Assembly: GCA_018368345.1 (NCBI GenBank)
Contig: JAGZEK010000001.1
Location: forward strand, 62,001-126,000
Direction of reading: 5' to 3'
Origin: Collinsella sp.
Lineage (GTDB): Bacteria > Actinomycetota > Coriobacteriia > Coriobacteriales > Coriobacteriaceae
Length of the DNA: 64,000 nucleotides
The position numbers and the translations under genes were made by a program. The notes beneath the pieces were generated by a model that was not told the origin of the DNA, made no database searches, and saw only the letters and a program-made list of their open reading frames with translations. Below, piece by piece: positions 7,745 to 18,116 of the stretch. Within the stretch, counting starts at the first letter, position 1. Each line of letters opens with the position of its first letter.

Positions 7745-9124
7745 CTAGAGCGTGATGACGTCCGAGATGTTGAGAGCTTGGGCGTCGGTGGCGTCGTGCG
7801 TAGCGAGCAAGAGCATGCGGCCGTCGAGCAGGTCGAGCATGACCTTGGCCGTCGTATCACGCGCAGCGGCATCCAGGCCGGTAAAGGGCTCGTCTAGAAT
7901 GACCGCGTCGCCAGAGCACAGCAGGGCACGGGCGATCTCAACGCGCCGGCGCTGTCCGCCCGAAAGCTCGGCAACGCGCGCATGCGCATCGATCCCCGGC
8001 ACCAGCAGGCGCAGCAAGGACGCAGCACTCGAAGCATCCACGCACTCATCGGCGCACACCAGCACGTTATCCAGCGCCGAGGCGGACTCGACCAAGCGCG
8101 CATCCTGAAACACCATGGAGCACGGCGCGCACTCCCCCGCCGTCAGCGCAAGCAGCGTCGACTTGCCCACGCCCGAGGCGCCCATCACGCAGGCGCGCCC
8201 ACCGGCGGGCACACGAAGCACCAGCCCGTCGAGCGTCGGCGCCCAGGGCGCACGATCGCCCACGGCAAGCGCAAGCTCCGCCGCAGCGCCGGCGCCAGCA
8301 GGGTCGCCCGAACGCCCGCGAGTAACACGCCCATGTGCCCGCACGGCAGCACGCCACGCCGCGGGCCCCGAAACCCGCAGCAACCACACCAGCACACGCT
8401 CGCATGCCCACGAGGCAGCAACGACCAGCACGGTCCACGCCAGCAGATCGGCGGTCTCGATGAGCAGCTTCGACTGATAGATGCGCTCGCCCACGGTGCC
8501 CGTCGCCATGCCGATCAGCTCCGCCGCCACACCGGCTTTCCAGCTCATACCAATCACGGCGCGGGCGCACGAAAGCACAAACGGCAGGACCTCGCGCCAG
8601 GTGTGGGCGCAAAACAGTCGCCAGCCCCGCACGCCATGCAGGCGGAACATCTGCTTCAGCGGTTTATCCGCTTGCGTCAAACCCTCGACTAGCGAAAAAT
8701 ACACGCCCGGCAGCGCCATCAAAAAGACGGCCACAATGCTCACGCGCGCCGACCCCAACCAAATGAGCAGCAAGACCACTATGCAGGCAACCGGCGTCGC
8801 CTTAACAAACGAAAGCGCCGGCGCCACCAAGCGGGCAAACGTCAGCGATCGCACCGAGACTCCCGCCAGCACGCCGCCGCACGCCGCGGCAAGCGCCAAC
8901 CCGCCCAAGATTCGCGCACCCGAGCCCGCCAGAATCGCCCACGTGCCGGCATCGCATACCAGCCGCAGCAACGCCACCACAACAGCACCCGGACCCGGCA
9001 AAATCAGCGGCTGTGCCACCAGCGCCGCCACGAAGACCCACACGGCAAGCCAAAAGGCGGCAACGGCACCTGCTGCCGCCACCGCCTTCATACGCTCTAT
9101 CATTTGTCGAGCAAACGCACGCAC
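7745..9124 (-). CDS. ABC transporter permease fused to its ATPase (NitT/TauT type)
   Basis: A single 459-residue chain joins two subunits normally encoded separately. Residues ~1-265 form a SsuC/TauC-like permease with about six membrane helices and the EAA-type loop near 'HTWREVLPFVLSCARAVIGMSW'. Residues ~285-459 form a compact ATPase with Walker A GASGVGKST (near 313), signature LSGGQRRR and Walker B VILDEPFTGLD. The ATPase half is short, and the Q-loop part is reduced to 'SMVFQDARLVES'. The GTG start at 9124 lies three bases after the binding-protein stop with GGAG in range, so translation is coupled. It probably imports a small organic ligand; the substrate is unknown. Confidence 0.8.
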   Translation of the reverse strand: MRAFARQMIERMKAVAAAGAVAAFWLAVWVFVAALVAQPLILPGPGAVVVALLRLVCDAGTWAILAGSGARILGGLALAAACGGVLAGVSVRSLTFARLVAPALSFVKATPVACIVVLLLIWLGSARVSIVAVFLMALPGVYFSLVEGLTQADKPLKQMFRLHGVRGWRLFCAHTWREVLPFVLSCARAVIGMSWKAGVAAELIGMATGTVGERIYQSKLLIETADLLAWTVLVVAASWACERVLVWLLRVSGPAAWRAAVRAHGRVTRGRSGDPAGAGAAAELALAVGDRAPWAPTLDGLVLRVPAGGRACVMGASGVGKSTLLALTAGECAPCSMVFQDARLVESASALDNVLVCADECVDASSAASLLRLLVPGIDAHARVAELSGGQRRRVEIARALLCSGDAVILDEPFTGLDAAARDTTAKVMLDLLDGRMLLLATHDATDAQALNISDVITL

Positions 9125-9127
9125 GGG

Positions 9128-10186
9128 TTACTCCATGTAGTAGAAATCATCAGCCGGGAGCTTGCCGCCCACGGCGCTCGCGTCCGCATCGGCCAGCACC
9201 TTCAGGTACCCACCGAGCGCGGCCTTCATATCCTTCCCTGTCTGGCAGACAAGCATGCACCCGGGAATCGCCTTCTCGGCGATCTTGGCGTTATCCACGA
9301 TGCCCGCATCGACCACGGCCTGCGCCCAGTCCGCCGGCGCCGCGTTCACGGCCTCAACGCTCGCAGCATGGCAGCTCAGGAATTCCGCCACGGCCTCGGG
9401 ATGCTCCTCGGCAAAGGCACGGCGCACCACGGTCACACCCGTCAGCAAGCGCGAGCCCGTGTCTCCTGCCAGCTCGTCCCACACATCGGTCAGGCTCACC
9501 GGTGCCGACAGCTTGCCCTCGCTCTTGGCGATGGCCGCCGTCTTGAACGGCTCGGGTAGCACGCCCACGGCAGTCGGGTCGGCAAGCAGAGCCGAGAGCA
9601 CCTCGGTAGGCTCGCTCTTAAACTCGAGCGTCACCTGACCGGCCAAGCCCGCGCGCTCCAGCAGGTAGTTCATGACGTACTCCGGCGTGGCGCCCTTGCC
9701 CGTCATATAGACAGTATGGCCCGCCAGATCGCCAAACGAGGCCACACTCGCGTCGCCCGTCACAATGTTCAGCACGCCCAGCGTGTTGATGTCGATGACC
9801 TGCACCGCGCCCTCGGTCTTGTTGTAGAGCACGCTCGCCACGTTGGCGGGCACCAGGGCGATATCGATATCGCCCTGAATGACCTTGGGCACAATCTCGT
9901 CGGCGGCGGCGCTGATCGCAAAGTCGAAATCGTTGTCCGTGGCACCGTCGGCAGCCTGGTCCATAAACTGCACCAGGCCAATCGAGGTCGGCCCCTTGAG
10001 CGAGGCGACGTGCACCTCGACCGGCTCGGCAGCGGCACCGTCAGCGGCAGACCCGGTAGCCGAGCCCGCGGCGGACCCGGCACCGGCAGACCAGCCACCA
10101 CAGCCAACCAGCGCAAGCGACAGCGCACCCGCGGCAAGCGCCGAGGCAAATCCCCGGCGCGACAGCTCAACATTAAACGCGCGCAT
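9128..10186 (-). CDS. ABC transporter substrate-binding lipoprotein (NMT1/SsuA-like), Tat-type signal
   Basis: Extracellular solute-binding protein, 352 residues. The N-terminus ELSRRGFASALAAG contains a twin-arginine motif, and the hydrophobic stretch ends in a lipobox LVGC (Cys near 29), followed by an Ala/Gly/Ser linker. The mature part reads like the NMT1/SsuA/ThiY fold: 'VEVHVASLKGPTSIGLV', 'GDIDIALVPANVASVLYN', 'LLADPTAVGVLPEPF'. Tat export suggests that folding or cofactor loading occurs before secretion. It starts two bases after the hydrogenase stop and is followed by the fused permease-ATPase, so the transporter appears co-transcribed with hydrogenase. The ligand is not deducible. 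Confidence 0.82.
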   Translation of the reverse strand: MRAFNVELSRRGFASALAAGALSLALVGCGGWSAGAGSAAGSATGSAADGAAAEPVEVHVASLKGPTSIGLVQFMDQAADGATDNDFDFAISAAADEIVPKVIQGDIDIALVPANVASVLYNKTEGAVQVIDINTLGVLNIVTGDASVASFGDLAGHTVYMTGKGATPEYVMNYLLERAGLAGQVTLEFKSEPTEVLSALLADPTAVGVLPEPFKTAAIAKSEGKLSAPVSLTDVWDELAGDTGSRLLTGVTVVRRAFAEEHPEAVAEFLSCHAASVEAVNAAPADWAQAVVDAGIVDNAKIAEKAIPGCMLVCQTGKDMKAALGGYLKVLADADASAVGGKLPADDFYYME

Positions 10187-10188
10187 CG

Positions 10189-11943
10189 TTAGCACGTCCC
10201 CTCGTTGGGCATCGACCAGGCGTGATGGTCGGTATGCAGCAGCTCCTCGGCCAGCGGCGAGAGCGGCGCGCCCAAAAACTCGCTGTAGCACGCCTGGACA
10301 TCGGGATTCTCGTGCGAGAAGCGAATGTCCGCCTTCGCATCCAGACCCCACAGTACCTGGCCGCGCTCAGCTGCCAGCTCGCAGCCGTCGTGGATGGGCT
10401 GACCGCCGCCACCGACGCAGCCGCCCGGACACGCCATAACCTCAACGAAGTCATAGCTCACACGGCCGTCGCGAATCGCGTCGAGCAGGCGGGCGGCGTT
10501 GCCCAGCCCGTGCGCCACGGCAACACGCACCTTAGTGCCATCGATATCGGCGACGGCTTCCTTCCAGCCGTCGAGTCCGCGCACGTCGGTAAAGAAATCG
10601 GCATCCGGGTTCTTGCCCGTCACCAGGTAGTAGGCCGAGCGCACAGCGGCCTCCATCACGCCGCCCGTGGCGCCAAAGATCACACCCGCGCCCGTGCCAA
10701 AGCCCAGCGGCGTGTCGAGCGGCTTCTCGACCAGCGTGTCCACGCTCACGTGGCTCGCGCGGATCATGCGCACCATCTCGCGCACCGTCAGCGCAACGTC
10801 CACATCGGGTGCGCCGCCCTCGCCCACCATGCTCGGCAGCGCGCACTCGGCCTTCTTGGCCGTGCACGGCATAACGGACACCACAAACAGTCGCTCGGGC
10901 TCCACGCCCAGCACCTTGGCGTAGTAGGTCTTGGCGATGGCGCCGAACATCTGCTGCGGCGACTTGGACGTGGACAGGCTGTCGACAAACTCCGGATAGC
11001 GCGCCTTCACAAAGCGCACCCAGCCCGGGCAGCAGCTCGTAAACATGGGCCAGCCGCGGCTATCGTCCTCACCCTTAGCGGCGGCACCCAGGCGCTCGAG
11101 CAGCTCGGAGCCCTCCTCCATAATGGTGAGATCAGCCGAGAAGTCGGTGTCGAACACGTACTCAAAGCCCACGCGGCGCAGCGCGCAAGCCAGGCGCTCG
11201 ACGGTAGCCTCCTCGCGCGGAATGCCGAGCTCCTCGCCCCAGGCGCTACGCACGGCCGGCGCAATCTGCACCAACACGATCTTGTCAGGATTAGCGAGCG
11301 CGTCAAACACGGTCTCGGTATCGTCGCGCTCACGCAGTGCGCCCGTCGGACAATGCGTAATGCACTGGCCGCACGCGACGCAATCGGTCTTGCCGATCGG
11401 CGCGCGCCCGCGGGTACCCACGGCGGTATGCGTGGCGCGGTTGGTCAGGTCCCAAATCCCCAGGCCCTGCACGCTCTCGCACACCTTGATGCAGCGCATG
11501 CATTTAATGCACTTGTCGTTTTCGCGGATGATGGGGAAATCGAAATCCCAGCCCTCGCCCGCCAAATGCCTTTGATACGGCAGATAGAAAATGCCCAGGT
11601 CGTTGGCGATGGTCTGCAGGTTGCAGTTGCCGCTGCGCACGCAGCTCGTGCACTGCGAATCGTGCTGGGACAGCAGCAGCTGCACGTTGGTGCGACGGGC
11701 CTCGCGGGCCTTGGGGCTGTTGGTGTGGACCACCATGCCGTCGAGCACGTAGTTGTTGCAGGCGGCAACCAGCTGGTCGCAGCCCTCAACCTCGACCACG
11801 CACACGCGGCAGCCGCCGATCTCGTTTAGATCGCGCAGGTAGCACAGGGTGGGAATCTGGATGCCGACGGACTTGGCCGCATCCAAGATCGTGGTGTGCT
11901 CGGGAACCACGACCTCGCAATTATCGATAGTGAGCTTGACCAT
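10189..11943 (-). CDS. hydA: [FeFe]-hydrogenase catalytic subunit
   Basis: Cytosolic iron hydrogenase of modular M3 type, 584 residues; it makes or oxidises H2. In order: a plant-type [2Fe-2S] domain (CYLRDLNEIGGCRVC), a His-Cys [4Fe-4S] site (HDSQCTSCVRSGNC), two ferredoxin clusters (CIKCMRCIKVC, CVACGQCITHC), then the three H-cluster motifs: L1 TSCCPGW (Cys304-305), L2 MPCTAKK (Cys360) and L3 MACPGGCVGGGGQP (Cys505, Cys509). L1 has Gly where TSCCPAW is usual. The start MVKLTID fits the family and has GGAG eight bases upstream; an ATG at 12000 with another good ribosome site would add 19 residues. The preceding gene probably supplies its NAD(P)H link. No maturases HydE/F/G are in the window. 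Confidence 0.92.
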   Translation of the reverse strand: MVKLTIDNCEVVVPEHTTILDAAKSVGIQIPTLCYLRDLNEIGGCRVCVVEVEGCDQLVAACNNYVLDGMVVHTNSPKAREARRTNVQLLLSQHDSQCTSCVRSGNCNLQTIANDLGIFYLPYQRHLAGEGWDFDFPIIRENDKCIKCMRCIKVCESVQGLGIWDLTNRATHTAVGTRGRAPIGKTDCVACGQCITHCPTGALRERDDTETVFDALANPDKIVLVQIAPAVRSAWGEELGIPREEATVERLACALRRVGFEYVFDTDFSADLTIMEEGSELLERLGAAAKGEDDSRGWPMFTSCCPGWVRFVKARYPEFVDSLSTSKSPQQMFGAIAKTYYAKVLGVEPERLFVVSVMPCTAKKAECALPSMVGEGGAPDVDVALTVREMVRMIRASHVSVDTLVEKPLDTPLGFGTGAGVIFGATGGVMEAAVRSAYYLVTGKNPDADFFTDVRGLDGWKEAVADIDGTKVRVAVAHGLGNAARLLDAIRDGRVSYDFVEVMACPGGCVGGGGQPIHDGCELAAERGQVLWGLDAKADIRFSHENPDVQACYSEFLGAPLSPLAEELLHTDHHAWSMPNEGTC

Positions 11944-11993
11944 ATTGTGCGCTCCGTTTTCGGTGTTGTCGCTGACGGTGGTTTTGTTGGGCT

Positions 11994-13826
11994 CTACCAT
12001 TCCAGGTTCCTCCCTCCGCGGAACGCGCCAAAGCCAAAGTGATCGCAGCGCAGGCAGCGGCTTGCCTCCTGGCGTGCCTCCTGCTCGGTGAGACCCTGCT
12101 CGACCAGATTCCAATCGTGGATGCGCTCGCCGGCCTCGCGCTCGCCCAGCTCGCAGCGGCCGCACTCGTGCTTGCCCTTAAACTGAACGGTCGGCAGCTC
12201 CACGTCGAGCTTAATCTTGTGGTCGAAGCCCAGGTAGCGGTCAATATTTGCCGCAGCAACGCGGCCGGCGTTGATGGCCCGGATGACGGTGGCGGGACCG
12301 GTCTGGCAGTCGCCGCCGCTAAAGAGGCCATCGAAGTCGGGCACGGCGCCATCCGAATCGGTGACGATGCGGCCCCACTTGCAGGCGATGCCCATGTCCT
12401 CAAACGGCTTGGAATCGATGTCCTGGCCGATGGCCACGAACACGCGCTCGCAGGGAATGACGCGCTCGGGCGTGGCGGCGGCACGCGGGGCCGGACGCCC
12501 ACGACAGGGCTCGCCGATAATCTGCGGCTGTACGCGCAGGCCACTCACGCGACCTTCCTCGCCCGTCTCAATAGCGAGCGGGGCCGTGAGCTCCAGAACC
12601 TCGCAGCCCTCGGCCTGGGCACCGGCAATCTCGGCATCCTGGGCCGTCATATCGCAGATGCGACGGCGGTAGACGATGCTCACCTTTTCGGCACCGCAGC
12701 GCACGGCGGAGCGCGCCACGTCCATGGCCACGTTACCGCCGCCGATGACGCACACGCGCTGGCCGCTCAGGTCGGGCAGCTCGTCATCGCCGATGGCGCG
12801 CAGCATCTTGACGGCCGACTCCACGCCGGGAGCCTCTTCGCCCGGAAGGCCGAGCTTCTTATCGCTGTGGGCGCCAATGGCCAGGTAGACGGCATCGAAC
12901 TCGTCGCGCAGACGGGCAAGCTCCTCGCCGTTGACGGAGTGGTCGAGCTCCACGTCGATGCCGGCGCTCAAGATCCAGTCGATCTCGGCCTGCAGGCGCT
13001 CGCGCGGCAGACGATAGCTGGGGATGCCGTAGCGCAGCATGCCGCCCAGGTGGTGGCGCTGCTCCAAGATGGTCACCTTGTGGCCCATCACGGCCAGGTA
13101 GTAAGCGCAAGAAAGACCGGCCGGGCCGCCGCCGATCACGGCGACGCGCTTCCCGGTGTTGTCCACCACATGCGGCTTGTGGTCGTTGAGGTCGCTATGC
13201 TCAACGGCAAAACGCTTGAGGGCGAGGATGTTCATGGGGTCGTCGACCATGCCACGGCGGCAGTGCATCTCGCAGGGATGCTCGCACACCAGGCCGCAGA
13301 CGAGCGGCAGCGGATTGTTCTTGCGGATGACCTTGACGGCGTCGGCATAGCGGCCGGCCTCGACCAGCGAAATGTACCCGGGAATGTCGACGTGCGCCGG
13401 GCAGCCCGAAACGCACGGGACGCGGGCCTCGCGGTCAAAGCCGCAGGAGTGCTCGCGAATGTGGTGCTCAAAATCGTCGCGGAAGCCGCGAATGGCCGTG
13501 AGTGCCATGGTGCCAGCTTCGTAGCCGATGGCGCAGTCGCTCGAAAGGTAGATGGTGCGGGCGGTGCGCTCAATCAAGTTGAGCGTGGACTCGTCGGCGC
13601 GGCCCTCGAGCACATCGGCGAGCAGGTCGCTCAGCGCGCTCAGGCCCACGCGGCAGGGCGTGCACTTGCCGCAGCTCTGGGTGGAGCACAGATTGACGAG
13701 CGCTGCCGTAAACTCAACGGGGCACGGGGCGAGCGAACTCACCGCCAGACGACGTCCGAGCGCATCGTGCAGGTCGTCCATGACGGCCTGAGCGTGGCTG
13801 CGTTCCATTACGTGCAGTCGAGCCAT
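11994..13826 (-). CDS. NuoF-like/GltD-like fusion: NAD(P)-linked iron-sulfur flavoprotein partner of hydrogenase
   Basis: A 610-residue electron-transfer protein. Residues ~45-135 match the C-terminal [4Fe-4S] region of NuoF (STQSCGKCTPCRVG, then SSDCAIGYEAG). The rest resembles the small subunit of glutamate synthase: an N-terminal cysteine domain (CVSGCPAHVDIPGYI, CGLVCEHPCEMHCRRG), an FAD Rossmann site (VAVIGGGPAGLSCAYYL), an NAD(P)H site (VCVIGGGNVAMDVARSA) and a final CLRCDHFG. It is not the assimilatory GltD, which is encoded separately at 32136-33617. Position immediately before hydA indicates electron exchange between NAD(P)H and hydrogenase, as described for glutamate-synthase-like-linked [FeFe]-hydrogenases. 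GAGGGG lies five bases before the ATG. Confidence 0.82.
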   Translation of the reverse strand: MARLHVMERSHAQAVMDDLHDALGRRLAVSSLAPCPVEFTAALVNLCSTQSCGKCTPCRVGLSALSDLLADVLEGRADESTLNLIERTARTIYLSSDCAIGYEAGTMALTAIRGFRDDFEHHIREHSCGFDREARVPCVSGCPAHVDIPGYISLVEAGRYADAVKVIRKNNPLPLVCGLVCEHPCEMHCRRGMVDDPMNILALKRFAVEHSDLNDHKPHVVDNTGKRVAVIGGGPAGLSCAYYLAVMGHKVTILEQRHHLGGMLRYGIPSYRLPRERLQAEIDWILSAGIDVELDHSVNGEELARLRDEFDAVYLAIGAHSDKKLGLPGEEAPGVESAVKMLRAIGDDELPDLSGQRVCVIGGGNVAMDVARSAVRCGAEKVSIVYRRRICDMTAQDAEIAGAQAEGCEVLELTAPLAIETGEEGRVSGLRVQPQIIGEPCRGRPAPRAAATPERVIPCERVFVAIGQDIDSKPFEDMGIACKWGRIVTDSDGAVPDFDGLFSGGDCQTGPATVIRAINAGRVAAANIDRYLGFDHKIKLDVELPTVQFKGKHECGRCELGEREAGERIHDWNLVEQGLTEQEARQEASRCLRCDHFGFGAFRGGRNLEW

Positions 13827-13900
13827 AAGATCCCCTCTCACATGGCAGCCCGGAGGCGAGGCCGGGCGAAGTTGCTACACGCACAACACTGACCTAAAAA

Positions 13901-13919
13901 TGTGTTTGGTCTCAACACA
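13901..13919. promoter_or_regulatory. Palindrome upstream of the hydrogenase operon
   Basis: TGTGTT-n7-AACACA lies about 75 bp before the first gene. The symmetry suggests a regulator site, possibly redox-linked, but it does not match the Rex consensus well. Confidence 0.35.
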
Positions 13920-14083
13920 GTTCGGCAGGCGGTATCAAAGCCGCCTCTCAACGGTGATAAACGCCTTTACCGCAGATGAACGCCATATTTGATAAAACGC
14001 ATTATCCAGAAAGGCAGCACTTAGGGACGTTCCCTATCTGCCGACACCCGGGGACACTCCTTGTTTTGGTACACACGGCAAAC

Positions 14084-14117
14084 AAAAAGGGCCCCGAGCG
14101 TTGTGTGCTCGGGGCCC
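14084..14117 (-). terminator. Terminator of the DEAD-box helicase gene
   Basis: An 11-bp perfect stem (GGGCCCCGAGC / GCTCGGGGCCC) with a 7-base loop and a minus-strand T-run, 34 bases after the stop codon. Confidence 0.9.
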
Positions 14118-14150
14118 CTACTCGCCTCGCTTTAGTGCGCGATGCGCATG

Positions 14151-16394
<2,244 letters not shown>

Positions 16395-16665
16395 ATGTTG
16401 TTGTTCCTTATCTGCACGCGCAATGGGCACGGCATGCGGCCGCGCGGGCGTGCTTGGTAGTGCGCTAATACATACAAAAACGGGTGCGCACAGAGAGGAC
16501 GTTGCTCAGCACGCTGGCGATCGCTTTGGCAGCCCTATCACGCGCCGTCCAGACGCAGCAGCTCTAAGCGATGGAGCAGATTCGCCGCTGGTTAGTATAC
16601 CCGTGCATCGCATGCCCCCACGTAAACCACAGATGACGAGGCGGACGAGGCGGGCCCGGCTGATT

Positions 16666-16803
16666 GTCTCAATCTGTAACAGTTACGGGGCAAATCTTCC
16701 TCTACGTGTTACAGATCGAGACAAACGGTCGACACGGTTCACAAACGTCTCAATCTGTAACAGTTACCGAGTAAAATCGGTCCTTATTGTTATAGATCAA
16801 GAC
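16666..16803. repeat. 57-bp palindrome cluster A (2 units)
   Basis: Units at 16666-16722 and 16747-16803. Each has arms of the form GTCTCAATCTGTAACA and its complement around a 25-bp core; starts are 81 bp apart. The inter-unit spacer contains GGTCGAC. It lies between divergent genes, so it is not a shared 3'-end terminator. Confidence 0.95.
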
Positions 16804-16869
16804 AGAGGGGGATTTCCGTCCAGTCCAAACCAAATCTCTCGGTCTTCCTGCAATTTCGAACATGTGGCC

Positions 16870-16875
16870 TATAAT
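16870..16875 (+). promoter_or_regulatory. -10 box of the FHA gene
   Basis: Perfect TATAAT, 108 bp before the GTG start; no clear -35 box is seen at the right distance. Repeat cluster A ends about 66 bp upstream of it. Confidence 0.45.
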
Positions 16876-16982
16876 GTTGCTTTGGTTACGCTACATATTG
16901 CGCAGCCATTTAATACGTCGCCCACCGGGGGCCATTAATTCCTATCGCCTTATTGGCTAGGAAGCAATCAAAGGAGGTATCC

Positions 16983-17945
16983 GTGGCAGCAGAGACACCT
17001 TGCTCGGTCCTCTATAACGATATTCGCTCGTTCGGCGGTCTTAGACATCTCGAGATCGCCCGAATGCTCATCAATGGAAACTCTTATCTCGGCAGTACCC
17101 TGCTCGAGAAATGCTCTTCCAACCGCTCGTATCTCACCCGCTACATCGTCCATCGCGAGCCTGACCAGTGCGCGCCCGCCATCTACAGCGACTTTGCCGT
17201 CACCACGCTCAATCTTTCCGCGGCAATCTGCAGCAAGCTCGGCGGCGGCGAGTCCGCCTATCAGGCAATCGCCGAGCACTATCGCGGCCCGGCCGCCAAC
17301 GAAATGATGTCGGCTCTCGCCAGCTACAAGTTGGACAGCCGCCTATATGCAAATGCCCTCAATCACATCGACAACTTTGACGGCAATGCCGTGCGCGAGA
17401 AGAGTACGCTTTACCTTATGCTCTTTGTGGCAACGGGGGCGCTCGCCGACCCCATCCAAGGCGTGGCCACCGTCGAGCGCTTTTGCGACAGCAAGACAGG
17501 CGGGCACTTTGGCACCACCGAAACTACCGTCGGACGTGGCTTTATGAGCAGCCTGGAGCAGCCGCGCACTGTCGCCCCCAACCTCGGTCTGCTCAGAACC
17601 CATGCCGACAACTGCGCCGACATGCAAATCCATCCCCTCACACGCGATCCGCGCGGCACGGTAATTGGGTCCTTGCCCAAAACTTCGCCCAGCATCACCG
17701 ATGTAGGCGCTGATGCATCGCGCGAGCATCTCCGCATTTGGCTCGAAGGTGGACGCTGGTACGCCCAGGGCCTTGGGTCGACCAACGGCACAGTGCTCGA
17801 ATCGGGCGCGGGCGATGGCGATATTGTGATTGAGCCGCCGCGCGACCAACGCGAGCCCGGCAAGATCTATCCCCCAGTGGAAATCGAAAACAGCGACAGG
17901 CTCCATCTGGGTCTCTACACGACATTCCTTGTCATTGTGGACTAG
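16983..17945 (+). CDS. FHA-domain protein
   Basis: Cytosolic protein of 320 residues. The C-terminal ~95 residues are a forkhead-associated domain: the phosphothreonine-binding loop SREHLRIW starts near Ser246 and the second loop GLGSTNGTVL follows, both well conserved. The N-terminal ~210 residues match no family I can name; they are mixed helical, with a segment 'YRGPAANEMMSALASYKLDSRLY'. FHA domains bind phosphothreonine peptides, and the next gene is a Ser/Thr kinase, so a kinase-reader pair is the natural inference. The GTG at 16983 is chosen over an in-frame TTG upstream because AAAGGAGGT lies five bases before it. A terminator follows at once. Confidence 0.8.
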   Translation: MAAETPCSVLYNDIRSFGGLRHLEIARMLINGNSYLGSTLLEKCSSNRSYLTRYIVHREPDQCAPAIYSDFAVTTLNLSAAICSKLGGGESAYQAIAEHYRGPAANEMMSALASYKLDSRLYANALNHIDNFDGNAVREKSTLYLMLFVATGALADPIQGVATVERFCDSKTGGHFGTTETTVGRGFMSSLEQPRTVAPNLGLLRTHADNCADMQIHPLTRDPRGTVIGSLPKTSPSITDVGADASREHLRIWLEGGRWYAQGLGSTNGTVLESGAGDGDIVIEPPRDQREPGKIYPPVEIENSDRLHLGLYTTFLVIVD

Positions 17946-17948
17946 CGC

Positions 17949-17990
17949 GGACGGCGATCGAAAGACGGTCGCCGTCCGTCTTTCGTCTTC
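17949..17990 (+). terminator. Terminator after the FHA gene
   Basis: Stem GGACGGCGA / TCGCCGTCC (17949-17977) is followed by a pyrimidine-rich, T-containing run. It suggests that the FHA gene and kinase can be transcribed separately. Confidence 0.7.
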
Positions 17991-18023
17991 TACCTTCTGC
18001 GTCGTAAACGACAATACTCAGCG

Positions 18024-18084
18024 GTATACGTGGGCAGTGTGGCTATCATGGTACTTTACCGATATCCACACTGCCCACGTATAC
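18024..18084. promoter_or_regulatory. 19-bp perfect inverted repeat before the kinase gene
   Basis: Arms GTATACGTGGGCAGTGTGG (18024-18042) and its exact complement (18066-18084) flank a 23-bp A+T-richer spacer. It ends 32 bp before the kinase start codon. There is no T-run, so it is more likely a paired operator, an mRNA leader hairpin or a recombination site than a terminator. Confidence 0.7.
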
Positions 18085-18116
18085 GCGCAGCAACCCATGC
18101 TAGACAAAGGAACGCC

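Larger units (their letters stand above)
13827..14150. other. Intergenic region: hydrogenase promoter area, GGGAC half-elements, helicase terminator
   Basis: No gene is seen. It contains a 19-bp palindrome (13901-13919), a small hairpin AGGCGG/CCGCCT (13927-13946), degenerate GGGAC repeat pieces (about 14022-14066) and a strong terminator (14084-14117). Confidence 0.5.
16395..16982. other. Divergent intergenic region, 590 bp, with repeat cluster A
   Basis: No gene is recognised. It holds the probable long 5' leader of the helicase, repeat cluster A (16666-16803) and a consensus -10 box TATAAT (16870-16875) for the FHA gene. Confidence 0.5.

Noticed and set aside
13901..13919. Rex (redox repressor) box upstream of the hydrogenase operon
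   Set aside because: The half-sites TGTGTT/AACACA and their spacing do not fit the TTGTGA-n6-TCACAA type consensus; kept only as an unassigned palindrome.
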